A stretch of DNA of 64,000 nucleotides. It comes from Promethearchaeota archaeon. Its GTDB lineage: Archaea; Asgardarchaeota; Lokiarchaeia; Sigyniarchaeales; Promethearchaeaceae. The DNA lies in NCBI GenBank assembly GCA_016933055.1, contig JAFGBS010000028.1, positions 248,001 to 312,000 of the forward strand, written 5' to 3'. Shown here piece by piece: positions 26,701-34,990 of the stretch (positions are counted from its first letter, which is position 1; the number at the start of each line of letters is the position of its first letter). The notes under the pieces were generated by a model. That model was not told where the DNA came from. It did no database searches and saw only the letters and a program-made list of their open reading frames with translations. The position numbers and the translations under genes are program-made.

Positions 26701-27807
26701 ATTAAAAGGTGCGCTAACCCATCTATCTCGACTACCTAATGAATTTAGAGTATGATGATACATTAATCGAGGATATTCATGGTCCATAATCACTCCGACT
26801 CCATCATCTGCTGCCACCTTCAAATAAATATCGACAAAATCACTTGGAGCATATACATAGACCATAGCATATGCTGTTCTCCGGTCCCCACCATATATTG
26901 CATTAAAATCAATCCGATAATCTGCATCATTATGAATTTCCCACTGTTTTGTGGGGTCTAACCCAATAGTTGCATTTCCACCGGTAGCATAATCACCGTC
27001 TACATAATCTTTGGTAAGATCCAAATGAGCCGTATTAGTTACGGAAGCATATTCAGTCCATGTGGAAGGTTCAGTAAAGGGACCTACGATTAACCAATCA
27101 GTAATAAAACCGCGGGAATCAGTTGTATACGTGGTTGATCCAAGTTCGAGAACGGTACTCAGAGGCATGAAAGAGTTTTCCGTATGGTAATTGACATCTT
27201 TATATTCAAAATTATAGATTGCTGAATCTTCTGCAAACTCTATTTCGTAATGTCCATTATCCACATTTACAGTAGTCCCATCATATGCAGTAACTAGCGA
27301 AGATATAGGCGAATACACAGAAATTCCAGGATCATCCGAATAGTATACATAATAATCGATAGCCGCATTCAGATTGATAGTAACCAAAAAAGTTATGGTA
27401 AAACTCTGAATATAGGTACCATCGTCTGTAACATTACTCAATTGGAAAGAGGTAAGTGTCCAAGTACCTAAGGAATATTTTAATAAGCGAGTGGAATTTA
27501 TCAGATGGGTACCATCTTTAAATTCAAGATAGACTTCAACGGGTTCGTTTGTTCTTTGATATATATTGGGTTCTTGTATTGATACAAGTAAACGGTGAGT
27601 GTAACTTTCATTCCACCATGTTGATGCCGTATCAGATGCAGATGGGACTAAAGGAGGAATATCATTACTAAACAAGGAATTCCCATCGGATCCAACGGAA
27701 TCAAATGTTGTAGAATTCAAATTTGGGTGTAGAGTTACCGTAACGAATAGAATTTGCCCAAAGAACAACAATATCAACGCATATGAAGTATATTGTTTTC
27801 TTTTCAT
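23701..27807 (-). CDS. Large surface protein: signal peptide, PA14-like and Ig-like domains, C-terminal TM and cytoplasmic tail
   Basis: 1368 aa. An N-terminal signal segment (YALILLFFGQILFVTVTL) leads into a beta-rich ectodomain. FITDWLIVGPFTEP, YVYAPSDFVDIYLKVAADDG and WHSFIVFCEEAGGDWSFTLR match the PA14-like carbohydrate-binding domains of secreted enzymes. Several Ig-like/carboxypeptidase-regulatory-like repeats follow, seen as recurring 'xGxYxxxI' and 'ATVTYTIPG' or 'ATVTITYDG' units. A membrane helix (YWLIGGGVAVLALGAFAI, about 1265-1282) is followed by a basic tail of about 84 residues with SMDELIADNAEGAFSLLGLS. Topology is therefore outside-ectodomain with a substantial cytoplasmic tail, more receptor- or adhesin-like than a plain S-layer protein. 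It is coupled to the downstream longin-like gene. Confidence 0.75.
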   Translation of the reverse strand: MKRKQYTSYALILLFFGQILFVTVTLHPNLNSTTFDSVGSDGNSLFSNDIPPLVPSASDTASTWWNESYTHRLLVSIQEPNIYQRTNEPVEVYLEFKDGTHLINSTRLLKYSLGTWTLTSFQLSNVTDDGTYIQSFTITFLVTINLNAAIDYYVYYSDDPGISVYSPISSLVTAYDGTTVNVDNGHYEIEFAEDSAIYNFEYKDVNYHTENSFMPLSTVLELGSTTYTTDSRGFITDWLIVGPFTEPSTWTEYASVTNTAHLDLTKDYVDGDYATGGNATIGLDPTKQWEIHNDADYRIDFNAIYGGDRRTAYAMVYVYAPSDFVDIYLKVAADDGVGVIMDHEYPRLMYHHTLNSLGSRDRWVSAPFNMTQGWHSFIVFCEEAGGDWSFTLRFSTDNVLRYFTDGTNAITNITLSLIPQSVISNVALIQSGPIYSQFELTWTPSQDMEVTDVVTFYEKLNMWKCERTFYWEQYHVSPDNSSFSAINTYYTATNFDEYLYDNQRTFGLTNQITSHDYTLIRDFDGGNRLTTIGLFLTELEAGNAYIQLDEINWTSFYIPGSPSLVNIVPGNETNLDNNDGPHPSDYTITMTFWEFLDDDIGSIDDYVGALAYVDGVYNSLMNPLSVSMGTEEDLFFNLEITCLDHDGYFASGVNISLVNTSDPGVWDNPESPNALSDENGKVYFERLKESDYTVNVTYEAFGKGPIELKTVDITPLNSSRSITIDELGLTRLDLNLQSTGVHPESIIGAKVTFYTNDSVSSEVVGDIFSDSSGIASFYWLNQSPSVLNYTFEVTFLGDLKQINVTGIFEDNHTTPLENYTSLVAKVQIQDFSTSLLMESGLTMTSYTWGESFDLDVYYFYQVSDVPYAISGATVTYTIPGYIIDGPLSPDGPDGYYGITIDSQALGLPGDTPLNIYVTATRPGYTPIMNATLLTLKPVPLEILATTTDIEVNWGENITFSVQLNDTYYNQLITDGTVNYGIAKRPSIAGTLTPVGNYYELNINSSLFGNTGSYILNLRGERDDYTTPTIDIDLKIRDIYTELNQTIFLQKTFDIYVTTSHSYFFTYTTGSGLGITDADTLDWELQQFDSQGSPISFTTGSLIETATPGVYSLKNFDTSILEVGTYSLVVRIGANNYIERQSAISISILQIPIELEEEISGAIFTAPKGDLINITLKINDPVYNTVISGATVTITYDGNTYNMIEIDSTGTYYHIVDTNAYQTLAFDKLFSAQISITVNENYTINPIPITIQIRPPLGPFNIPLIYWLIGGGVAVLALGAFAITKGIQYARIPWIIKQITATKKSIKKKSRFTQTKITRSMDELIADNAEGAFSLLGLSLKDKKIGKGKGKSKSSESYMDSEKLEGGNE

Positions 27808-27968
27808 GTTTGTTCACTTTAAAAATAGCTCGTTTAATGAAACTAATGAATTACTTGTTTTTTCACCTAAATTTTTTTGTACCTTTTATAGTTCTCGAAA
27901 TTATTAAGAATGAAATTAACATAATTAATTTACAGTTGTGCGGGAACAACAGTAAATGTGAAAAACAG

Positions 27969-28874
27969 ATGATAAGAAAAGCACAAGTTGCTGGAGGCTT
28001 TTATCCGTTTTCTGAAACTAAGTTAATTCGATCTATTGAGGAAAGTTTTTCTGATCCCCTTTTTGGACCAGGAAATTTAGTTATTAATTTTAATCCTCCC
28101 GAAATGAGAAACGTGATTGGGGGAATTTGCCCCCACGCAGGTTATATATATAGCGGAGCTGCAACAGCACATACTATCAAAGCCATATTCGAGGATAAAT
28201 GTCCAGACACGATCATTATTTTGGGTACTTCTCATACGGGGTATCGAGGGATTGCTCTTATGAAAGCAGGAAAATGGGAAACTCCATTAGGGTTAGTTAG
28301 TATTGATACAAAACTCGCAGAAACTATTCTTTCCCATTCAGAATACCTGAAAGAAGATAACAGCGCGTTTTTTGGCTATCACGCTCGTGAACATAATATC
28401 GAGGTACAAATTCCGTTTTTGCAATATGCTGCTGGTAAATATAATAAAAGTATTGAAATAATTCCAATTAAAGTAGGAGACATGAATTTAAAGCATTTGG
28501 AGCAATTGGGAAAAGAACTTGGACAAAAAATAGCTCAAAGCGAAAAAAATGCCGTAATACTTTCTTCTAGCGATATGACTCACAAACAACCAAATAATTA
28601 CTATCAACCCACGAAAGATCTTGAAGATATGTACCAGAAAGATAAAGCAGTATTTGATTCAGTTACGAATTATGACTGGAATGCAGTATTTGAAAATGCA
28701 ACCAAAACTTCAGTTTGTGGCCCCCAAACAATTGTCACTGGAATGATAGCATGTAAGGAGATGGGTGCTAAGCAATCTAATGTACTGAAATATTATACTT
28801 CTTATGAAAAATTGGGCGGAACGGGACCATGTGAATATTCGGTGGGATATCTTTCCGCAATATTTACGCGTTAA
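27969..28874 (+). CDS. MEMO1 family protein (AmmeMemoRadiSam system protein B)
   Basis: About 301 aa from the ATG at 27969 (MIRKAQVAGGFYP), which is the normal MEMO start; the frame is open further upstream but that part is not family-like. Signatures are AGGFYPFSE, ICPHAGYIYSGAATAHTI, LGTSHTGYRG, REHNIEVQIPFLQYAA and SSSDMTHKQP, with conserved His residues that form the extradiol-dioxygenase-like metal site. The cellular role in archaea is unknown. The AMMECR1 and radical SAM partners usually named with it are not in the window. The 3' end overlaps the convergent GTPase gene by 11 bp. Confidence 0.93.
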   Translation: MIRKAQVAGGFYPFSETKLIRSIEESFSDPLFGPGNLVINFNPPEMRNVIGGICPHAGYIYSGAATAHTIKAIFEDKCPDTIIILGTSHTGYRGIALMKAGKWETPLGLVSIDTKLAETILSHSEYLKEDNSAFFGYHAREHNIEVQIPFLQYAAGKYNKSIEIIPIKVGDMNLKHLEQLGKELGQKIAQSEKNAVILSSSDMTHKQPNNYYQPTKDLEDMYQKDKAVFDSVTNYDWNAVFENATKTSVCGPQTIVTGMIACKEMGAKQSNVLKYYTSYEKLGGTGPCEYSVGYLSAIFTR

Positions 28875-29751
28875 CATCGAGATTCGGAGGATAGGTAAAA
28901 AACTTAATCTGATTTTTCTGCCATGCATGAATAATTGTGTTAAATACCTTATTTTCGTTAACCTCCCCCCCAATTTTCAAATAACCTCGTTTAAATCCAA
29001 TCAACTGAATTAACAGCTCAAAATCAGAATATTTTCTCATTTTTTCATCAGAAATAAGATATTTTTTGATGAAATCTTCAGACTGTTCAGGAAATTTAGT
29101 CTTTATATACCCAAGATCAATACCAAAATGTTCTAATAATTTACTAGGAGTCACATATAGTTCTATTAATGACTGCACTACCGCTTCCTTGTCAATAATC
29201 TTTTCTGGATTTATTACTCCTTTTACTGCTTGTTCTACTTCACTATCTTCAGATATAGGGATAATTCCCGGGGTGTCAAATAGACTTAAATGTTGAGAAA
29301 TTTTAATTTCCATTATTCCTCGAGTATAACCTGCACGAGAGGATATTCCTATTTTTTTTTTTTCGCGACTTAATGCTTGGATTAAAGATGATTTACCAGT
29401 ATTTGGATACCCGATGATAATAGCTTTTGTTTGTTTTTTGGAAAAAATATGCGCTAGAGATTTTTTAAATGCAATTATGCCTCGATTGTACAAAGCGCTA
29501 ACGGTATAAATATCATAAGGAGTAGTTTTTTTCAAATATTGTATCCATTCGGTCAATATAGGTCGAGGAAGCATATCTATTTTATTCAAAACAAGAAAGA
29601 TTTTCTTATCTGGTGCATTTTTTTGAATGAATTCCTCTAATGCTAAATTTCGTGTACCTAATGGATTTCGAGCGTCTAAAACTTGAAAAATTACATCCGC
29701 GTCTGATATTATCTTTGCAAAAATTTCTTTAATATGGCGTTCAGTTTTCAT
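28864..29751 (-). CDS. Circularly permuted ribosome-assembly-type GTPase (YlqF/YawG family)
   Basis: 295 aa. The G motifs are in permuted order: LVLNKIDMLPR (G4, about 53-63), then YPNTGKSSLIQALS (G1) and LFDTPGIIP (G3), preceded by DVIFQVLDARNPLGTRN, the YlqF/Lsg1/Nog2 family lead. These GTPases help assemble the large ribosomal subunit. The C-terminal ~110 residues are helical. Its start is 16 bp from the stop of the 29768-30379 gene. Confidence 0.92.
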   Translation of the reverse strand: MKTERHIKEIFAKIISDADVIFQVLDARNPLGTRNLALEEFIQKNAPDKKIFLVLNKIDMLPRPILTEWIQYLKKTTPYDIYTVSALYNRGIIAFKKSLAHIFSKKQTKAIIIGYPNTGKSSLIQALSREKKKIGISSRAGYTRGIMEIKISQHLSLFDTPGIIPISEDSEVEQAVKGVINPEKIIDKEAVVQSLIELYVTPSKLLEHFGIDLGYIKTKFPEQSEDFIKKYLISDEKMRKYSDFELLIQLIGFKRGYLKIGGEVNENKVFNTIIHAWQKNQIKFFTYPPNLDVNA

Positions 29752-29767
29752 GTTCGATCTTGCTTTT

Positions 29768-30379
29768 TTATTGTTTATATTTTGACTCCATTTTCTTTTT
29801 CTGGTAAAGATAAACTTCTAGTAATACGAAATATCCAATAAAAACATACCAAAATTCACTGGCAAACACGAATAAAACCAAAAACGATACAAGGGAAATA
29901 CTTATACCAATAACAAGAACCAAAGAATCCGAAAAGTATCTATCTATGGCAAAACTCGTGGGATCCATACCCGATTCCATTTGCAATTGCTTCCGCGTTT
30001 TTCCGAGATTTTTTTCATCTTCGGAGATTAATAGTGCCCATCCATAAAGTTTTTTCCCATAAAATAATCGCGTTTGCCAATCAACACAATCCAGTATTAT
30101 ATGACTACTATAAGCTAATCCTATTAACCAAATGATATGGATTTTCCAAAAATATTCTGCTAAAACCCCGATTAATATTATAATTCCTGCTGGATAAATA
30201 GAATGGGTGAAAAAGTTTCTATGGTCACGATCCAAAGCCCTCTTGAAAAAAAATGCATCTAAATCCGCTATGATTGCGGAGGAAATGATAATTAGAAAAA
30301 CCAACCAGTTCATGGGGAATAAAAAATGAGCTAAACTTGCAATTAATATTCCCACGGCATAATGGATATTTGTATGCAT
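29768..30379 (-). CDS. Membrane-bound metal-dependent hydrolase-like protein (YdjM/DUF457 type)
   Basis: 203 aa with about five membrane helices. An early His (THIH-like NIHYAVGI), then IIADLDAFFFKRALDRDHRN, FFTHSIYPAG and YSSHIILDCVDWQTR provide the conserved Asp/His set of the YdjM/LexA-binding-inner-membrane-like family (D-x-D, H-R-x-x-T-H-S, S-H-x-x-x-D). The substrate is unknown. The neighbouring PfkB kinase starts upstream on the same strand, with a gap of 18 bp. Confidence 0.78.
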   Translation of the reverse strand: MHTNIHYAVGILIASLAHFLFPMNWLVFLIIISSAIIADLDAFFFKRALDRDHRNFFTHSIYPAGIIILIGVLAEYFWKIHIIWLIGLAYSSHIILDCVDWQTRLFYGKKLYGWALLISEDEKNLGKTRKQLQMESGMDPTSFAIDRYFSDSLVLVIGISISLVSFLVLFVFASEFWYVFIGYFVLLEVYLYQKKKMESKYKQ

Positions 30380-30397
30380 AGATATCTCAATATATGG

Positions 30398-31393
30398 TCA
30401 AAAAGAGTTATATTTTACCTTTTTGTGGAAGGGGGATGGAATTGTTTTCATCTTCTGTAATCTCTCATCGATTTGTTTTTTGCTGGCAAAACCATGAGGA
30501 CCTTTTTCTTCCAGCAAAAAGGATGCAGCACAGCTCGCAACATATCCGCAGCGTTTAATTTCATCCCATGTATAATCACTATTGATATATTCTGATAAAA
30601 AGGTAGCTAAATAACAGTCACCTGCTCCAGTCTCATCTGCTACTCCTCTTTCTGGGATAAAAGCGGGGATATGAATCATTTTCTCATCTCGATATTTAAT
30701 TAGGGACCCATGCGATCCCAATGTAGTACATAGAATGAAATTACCAAGTCGGGCAATATGCTTAGTACTTTGAATTACATCTATATTTTGTGCAATATAT
30801 TTAATTTCATCATCAGATGCTTTGAGAATAAGTCGTTCTCCACATTTTTCGATTATATTTTTTGTGGATTTTATTAATGAATCATCATATTCTTTTTTTA
30901 TCGTTCCATCTAAATGGAAATCTCTGATAAATCCTTGAATATCCACACCAATCCAGCCAGTTGAGTGTTCTAGTAAATCAATAATGAATTTTTCAGAAAT
31001 CTCGTTGGCAATCGAGGATATCATGAAACTACGGGAATTGGCCATAATACTTGGGAAGTGATTGTACTCAAGGGATTTTGCTCGGGATTCAAGAGTTAAG
31101 GTCCTTCCTCCCTCGGGAAAATACCGTATTTTATAATGGGTAGTGTGTTCTGAGGATTGATTTACTCCATTTAGATAAATTTCACTATTAAATATGTCCA
31201 ACCAACTTTTATCAAAGTTTTTTCCCACTTCACTAAATATGCCTATTTTTTGGTCTTGGTTATAATTATGCGCACTAAGACTCCCAAAAGTGACTCCGCC
31301 CCCTAAAGAATTTGAAAAGGTTCCATCTGCAGTGATGATCGTATCTCTAGCGAAATGTCCAATAAATATTATATCGAATCGGGAGGTCATCAT
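30398..31393 (-). CDS. PfkB family carbohydrate kinase
   Basis: 331 aa. FDIIFIGHFARDTII opens the fold, NSLGGGVTFGSLSAHNY is the first signature region, and ADETGAGDCYLATFLSEYI is the PfkB second signature with the catalytic Asp. It is unlike the ribokinase at 8708; the 'GHFxxDxI' and 'GGGVxxG' pattern is close to archaeal myo-inositol or other sugar kinases. Substrate not certain. It may share a transcript with the 29768-30379 gene. Confidence 0.85.
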   Translation of the reverse strand: MMTSRFDIIFIGHFARDTIITADGTFSNSLGGGVTFGSLSAHNYNQDQKIGIFSEVGKNFDKSWLDIFNSEIYLNGVNQSSEHTTHYKIRYFPEGGRTLTLESRAKSLEYNHFPSIMANSRSFMISSIANEISEKFIIDLLEHSTGWIGVDIQGFIRDFHLDGTIKKEYDDSLIKSTKNIIEKCGERLILKASDDEIKYIAQNIDVIQSTKHIARLGNFILCTTLGSHGSLIKYRDEKMIHIPAFIPERGVADETGAGDCYLATFLSEYINSDYTWDEIKRCGYVASCAASFLLEEKGPHGFASKKQIDERLQKMKTIPSPFHKKVKYNSF

Positions 31394-31471
31394 TCATGAT
31401 TATTAAAAGCAATTTTTTAAGGTAATGGAAGCATTTTTTTAGTATTCTAAACGAGTAATTAGGTTCTTGTC

Positions 31472-32047
31472 ATGAGCAAAAAAGATTTTACCACCATGTG
31501 GAAAGATAAAATGAATTCTAGTCCACGCACAAGTGTAATTGGTGAATTGAAACAGTTACTTCAGGATAAAAAAGATGAGATAATTGAACTCAATGCCAAA
31601 ATTGGCAAACTAGAAGAAGATGTGTATGATTTAAGCGAAAAAAATCGGAAATTAGAGCAAGATCTAAATCAAAAGGATATGAAGCTCAAGGAGCAAGAGG
31701 ATTTTGTAAGGGACCTAAATATACGATTTGAGATGTTAAATGAAGAGGGTGTACAGATTTCCGACGAAGACGTTCATGAATTCACTCAAATGAAAAAATT
31801 GAAAATGCAGATAAAAGCATTAGAAGACAAATTATATGTATTTGGAGCCCTTGCTGATAGAGTAAAACAACTTGAGGATGAAAACACACAATTGAGGGGA
31901 GTTCAAGAAATAGAGCGCGGAGCTACACCAAGTGCGCCTGGGCAAATCATCCAAGATTTACAGCAGAAAATTGAGACTCAAAACAAGCTTATTGCAGACC
32001 TTAAAACCCAGAATCAAGAAATGAAGGTTATATTGCAAAATAAGTAA
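31472..32047 (+). CDS. Coiled-coil protein
   Basis: 191 aa, mostly heptad-rich helix (LKQLLQDKKDEIIELNAKIG and continuing to about residue 140), with a short Gly/Pro break at APSGPGQ-like residues near 155 and a last coil to the end. No catalytic motif. It stands alone between divergent and convergent neighbours. Such proteins are common in Asgard genomes, but coiled coils carry little family information. Confidence 0.65.
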   Translation: MSKKDFTTMWKDKMNSSPRTSVIGELKQLLQDKKDEIIELNAKIGKLEEDVYDLSEKNRKLEQDLNQKDMKLKEQEDFVRDLNIRFEMLNEEGVQISDEDVHEFTQMKKLKMQIKALEDKLYVFGALADRVKQLEDENTQLRGVQEIERGATPSAPGQIIQDLQQKIETQNKLIADLKTQNQEMKVILQNK

Positions 32048-32060
32048 AAATAAAAGAAAA

Positions 32061-32858
32061 TTATTGTCTATAACCAAAGTATAGGTTAAACAATAATATC
32101 ATTCCCATTCGCAGACTAACTTGTACATTTACTAAGGGAATGAAAAATAAATCCCGGTTCCAATTAATTGTATAAAAGATTAATACTATTATTAGGACTG
32201 AGAGCATAAGGATAGCTAGGAATCCCTCAGTAACTCTTCCAATTTTTCTCTCTTGTTCTTCTAGTATTTCAATTAATTCTTCATGAGTTCCCTCATGCTC
32301 GCGCAATCTTGTTTGGATTTTTCTCTTCAATTGCTTTTGATGAATTCTTCTAAAAATTAAACCTATGATGAAAAAAAATACAATGAATATCAGTTCTGTA
32401 ATAGTGTTTGTACTGGAAAACTCTAATGTTTCCGAGAAAACTCCCAATCCCGTCAGCACAACAGTCAATATAAGCAAAGAAAATAGGATTATACGCACAG
32501 TAAATCTGGGAAAATACAAAGGTAGCTCATTTCGAGTTTGAACATATTTCGCTGGATCTTTTATTTCTTTAAGTAATTGAGGTATACTTTTCTCAAATGC
32601 CCGAGCTTCGAAATAGAAAGCTACAACCACAAAAAGTGTGCTGATGTACCATTGCTGGATGGTAATAGGGAATAATGAAGGAAATAATTCATATAAAATT
32701 AACTGGTTCAAGGGAAACGTCACAATTAGCAATGCAATGCATGCACGAACTGTTCCTTCAGGTAGCCCCAGAGGTACACCCACAACATTTTTCTTTTTCA
32801 GCAATCGCTCTTCAAATATCCATAGCAGTAAAAATACTGCTAACAACCAAGTGATCAT
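32061..32858 (-). CDS. Multi-pass (about 7 TM) membrane protein
   Basis: 265 aa with hydrophobic segments near residues 1-16, 33-57, 68-88, 117-142, 150-168, 212-232 and 240-262. The segment LPEGTVRACIALLIVTFPLN resembles the 'LP-x-GS-V-R-x-x-IAL' motif seen in some uncharacterised archaeal and bacterial membrane proteins. A charged loop with a helix (EHEGTHEELIEILEEQERKI) faces one side. Function unknown. Confidence 0.6.
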   Translation of the reverse strand: MITWLLAVFLLLWIFEERLLKKKNVVGVPLGLPEGTVRACIALLIVTFPLNQLILYELFPSLFPITIQQWYISTLFVVVAFYFEARAFEKSIPQLLKEIKDPAKYVQTRNELPLYFPRFTVRIILFSLLILTVVLTGLGVFSETLEFSSTNTITELIFIVFFFIIGLIFRRIHQKQLKRKIQTRLREHEGTHEELIEILEEQERKIGRVTEGFLAILMLSVLIIVLIFYTINWNRDLFFIPLVNVQVSLRMGMILLFNLYFGYRQ

Positions 32859-33100
32859 CTTTTCTTATCTCCATCATGATACAAATATCAAATATCTGAT
32901 GAAATCATGGAGATTTGAATAAATAAAGATTTACTACTTGCTGAAAAATCTGTAAATCGTTTTTATAAAGATATTAAGGTCGAAATAGCTATGTCATACA
33001 TCAGTGCTAAAAATATAAAGAGGAACTCCTAGAGACCTATGTACAATCAATCAGTACATACTCGAAAATAGAGTCATAAAAGCATGATGAAAATAAGTAC

Positions 33101-33108
33101 TTATATAT
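33101..33108 (+). promoter_or_regulatory. TATA-like element of the Rab-like GTPase gene
   Basis: TTATATAT lies 40-47 bp before the ATG at 33148, in an otherwise mixed upstream region. The spacing fits an archaeal TATA box with a leader of about 15-20 nt. Judged by eye. Confidence 0.45.
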
Positions 33109-33147
33109 TCAAAAAACAAGCGCAAGAGACGAATAAGGTTAGCAAGC

Positions 33148-33741
33148 ATGAGAGACACAAGAGATCCGGACTACATCTTTAAAATCTTGATGCTTGGAGA
33201 TGGTTCTGTAGGGAAAACAAGCCTTTCCAAGCATTATATTGAACGTGCTTTTACACCTGATATTCGTCTTACAGTTGGAATTCAATTTTTCATCAAACAA
33301 GAAATTAAAGTAGAAGATAAACGAGTAAAACTACAAATTTGGGATTTTGGAGGGGAAGATCGCTTCCGAATCATGGTCCCAACGCTTTGTTTGGGTAGTC
33401 ATGGCTGTATATTTATGTATGATGTAACTCGTCCATCCACCTTGAATTCACATCATTCGTGGACCTACATTGTCAAAGAACGCTGTGGAAAAGATGTACC
33501 CATCATGCTGGTAGGAAATAAGATTGATCTAGTGGAAAAACGAGCGATCTCTACTGAACATGGGATTGAAGTGGCAAAACGATCGGGATTCACAGGATTT
33601 TCCGAAACATCTGCTAAGGATGGAACAAACGTTGATTCTACTTTTGAAACCATTGCCAGATTAATGGTACAACGCATGCATCGATTAGAAAAAGAAGATC
33701 AATCTAAAGACAAAAAATCAACAGTAATCGTGGGGAAATAG
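33148..33741 (+). CDS. Ras/Rab-like small GTPase
   Basis: 197 aa, the length of Rab proteins. G1 is LGDGSVGKTSLSK (16-28), the switch I Thr lies in LTVGIQ, G3 is IWDFGGEDRF (Rab/Ras usually WDTAGQE), G4 is VGNKIDLV and G5 is ETSAKDG. The 'YDVTRPSTL' strand is typical of Rabs. No C-terminal prenylation Cys is present (ends STVIVGK), so membrane attachment by prenyl groups is not expected. The Gln of switch II is Glu here. It is followed with no gap by a TrmB-like regulator gene (GTG directly after the TAG), implying coupled expression. Confidence 0.95.
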   Translation: MRDTRDPDYIFKILMLGDGSVGKTSLSKHYIERAFTPDIRLTVGIQFFIKQEIKVEDKRVKLQIWDFGGEDRFRIMVPTLCLGSHGCIFMYDVTRPSTLNSHHSWTYIVKERCGKDVPIMLVGNKIDLVEKRAISTEHGIEVAKRSGFTGFSETSAKDGTNVDSTFETIARLMVQRMHRLEKEDQSKDKKSTVIVGK

Positions 33742-34683
33742 GTGATTAAGATGGAACAAGAATATCGTCCAAAATTTTCATCTCTTATCGATTTGTTTGA
33801 GTCGATAAGTGTTGTGGAAAAAGGCATTGAGCAAGTGTATGATTTCTTGTTAAAAACACCCATAGTCGAAGATATAAATGTTCTAGTGGAAACCCTTGAT
33901 CTAAAACCTAAACGTATTTATAAAATTAATTCTGTTTTGAAAGATCTTGGTTTAATCCAAATATATTATCGTCCAATGAAAATCCAATTATTAGATCCTG
34001 TAGATTCATGGGAAAAACTCATTCAAACAAAAATTAACACTATCCAAGAAGAGGCTAGTTCCCGTATAAAATATTGTCATGAATCTCTTGAAAAAATGTT
34101 TTCTGCATATGAACTCGTGAAAACACCGCAAATGTTGGTGGAATTTGTCTCATTTGTTACCCCTGAACTAGATCTAGAAAGTGAATTCTTTACACTAGTT
34201 TCTCAATCTGAATCTTGGATCGCGCATGGAATATTTTATAAGTATGATTATAGTCGCACATTTGAAGCAATAAAAAAGTTCTCCAGCGAATTTCTTACTA
34301 ATATTGCGAAGATGATTAAAACGAATCAGTTCAAAATCCTAGTAAGCGATGATTATCTCGAACAAGTGGATAACCTATTTGAAAAAAATAAAAAATTCAT
34401 CCCCACTTTGGGAAATCTGCTAGATGCAAATCTAAATTTTGATCTGCGGCATACAAATAAACAATTTAGCAATTTTGTCTTAAAAGATCAATCTGTTCTA
34501 ATTCAACCCAGTTTTGATCCCTCAGGGGAAAATTTAATTGGTTGCTTTATATCGAGCCCAAAAGAAATTGTAGAAGTTTTTTCGAATAAATTCAATGAGC
34601 TTTTCAAAGATGCAAAACCTGTTCGACGCAATGAAAAATCTAAACAGGAGCATAATTTTTACCAGATTTTAGCAGCACTTTAG
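33742..34683 (+). CDS. TrmB-like winged-helix regulator coupled to the small GTPase
   Basis: 313 aa from a GTG directly after the GTPase stop; an ATG three codons later (33751) is the alternative. Residues about 20-80 form a winged helix: KGIEQVYDFLLKTPIVEDIN, then LVETLDLKPKRIYKINSVLK and LGLIQIYYRP. The following coiled helix (IQEEASSRIKYCHESLEKMF) and C-terminal alpha/beta part fit the TrmB-type layout. No clear effector site is readable. The tight coupling to a Rab-like GTPase suggests that the two proteins work together; it could equally be a non-DNA-binding winged-helix partner. Confidence 0.6.
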   Translation: MIKMEQEYRPKFSSLIDLFESISVVEKGIEQVYDFLLKTPIVEDINVLVETLDLKPKRIYKINSVLKDLGLIQIYYRPMKIQLLDPVDSWEKLIQTKINTIQEEASSRIKYCHESLEKMFSAYELVKTPQMLVEFVSFVTPELDLESEFFTLVSQSESWIAHGIFYKYDYSRTFEAIKKFSSEFLTNIAKMIKTNQFKILVSDDYLEQVDNLFEKNKKFIPTLGNLLDANLNFDLRHTNKQFSNFVLKDQSVLIQPSFDPSGENLIGCFISSPKEIVEVFSNKFNELFKDAKPVRRNEKSKQEHNFYQILAAL

Positions 34684-34699
34684 GGTCTACATTTACCTA

Positions 34700-34924
34700 A
34701 TCAATATCTATCTGAGTTCTTAAGGCTCCATTGGTAACGTAAACTATGTATTTTTAACGTATTTTCACGTTGAACGTCAACAACCACATCCAACGTAAAA
34801 TCTACTGACCTTTTAGGGTTTAGGCACGCCTACGCTAAAAGCACCTTTTTACGTTCTTGAAAAAGGCTTTTTAGCGTAGTGTATTGAGAAATAGGCTATA
34901 GCATGAAGTGGGATGGATATTGAT
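34700..34924. repeat. TA-flanked inverted-repeat element (MITE-like), copy A
   Basis: The left end ATCAATATCTA (34700-34710) and right end GATATTGAT (34916-34924) are inverted repeats, with TA on both outer sides (34698-34699 and 34925-34926). A CTTAAGG box begins 8 bp after the left end. Inside, TACGCTAAAA (34831-34840) with CCTTTTT pairs with AAAAAGG and TTTTAGCGTA (34869-34878) in a long hairpin, and AACGT occurs several times. It occupies most of the 307-bp gap between 34683 and 34991; no gene is seen there. Confidence 0.55.
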
Positions 34925-34990
34925 TAAGCAAAAAATAGAATTTATGTTTACTGACAAGTATCCACTAGAAAATTCTTAATAAGTAGTCAA

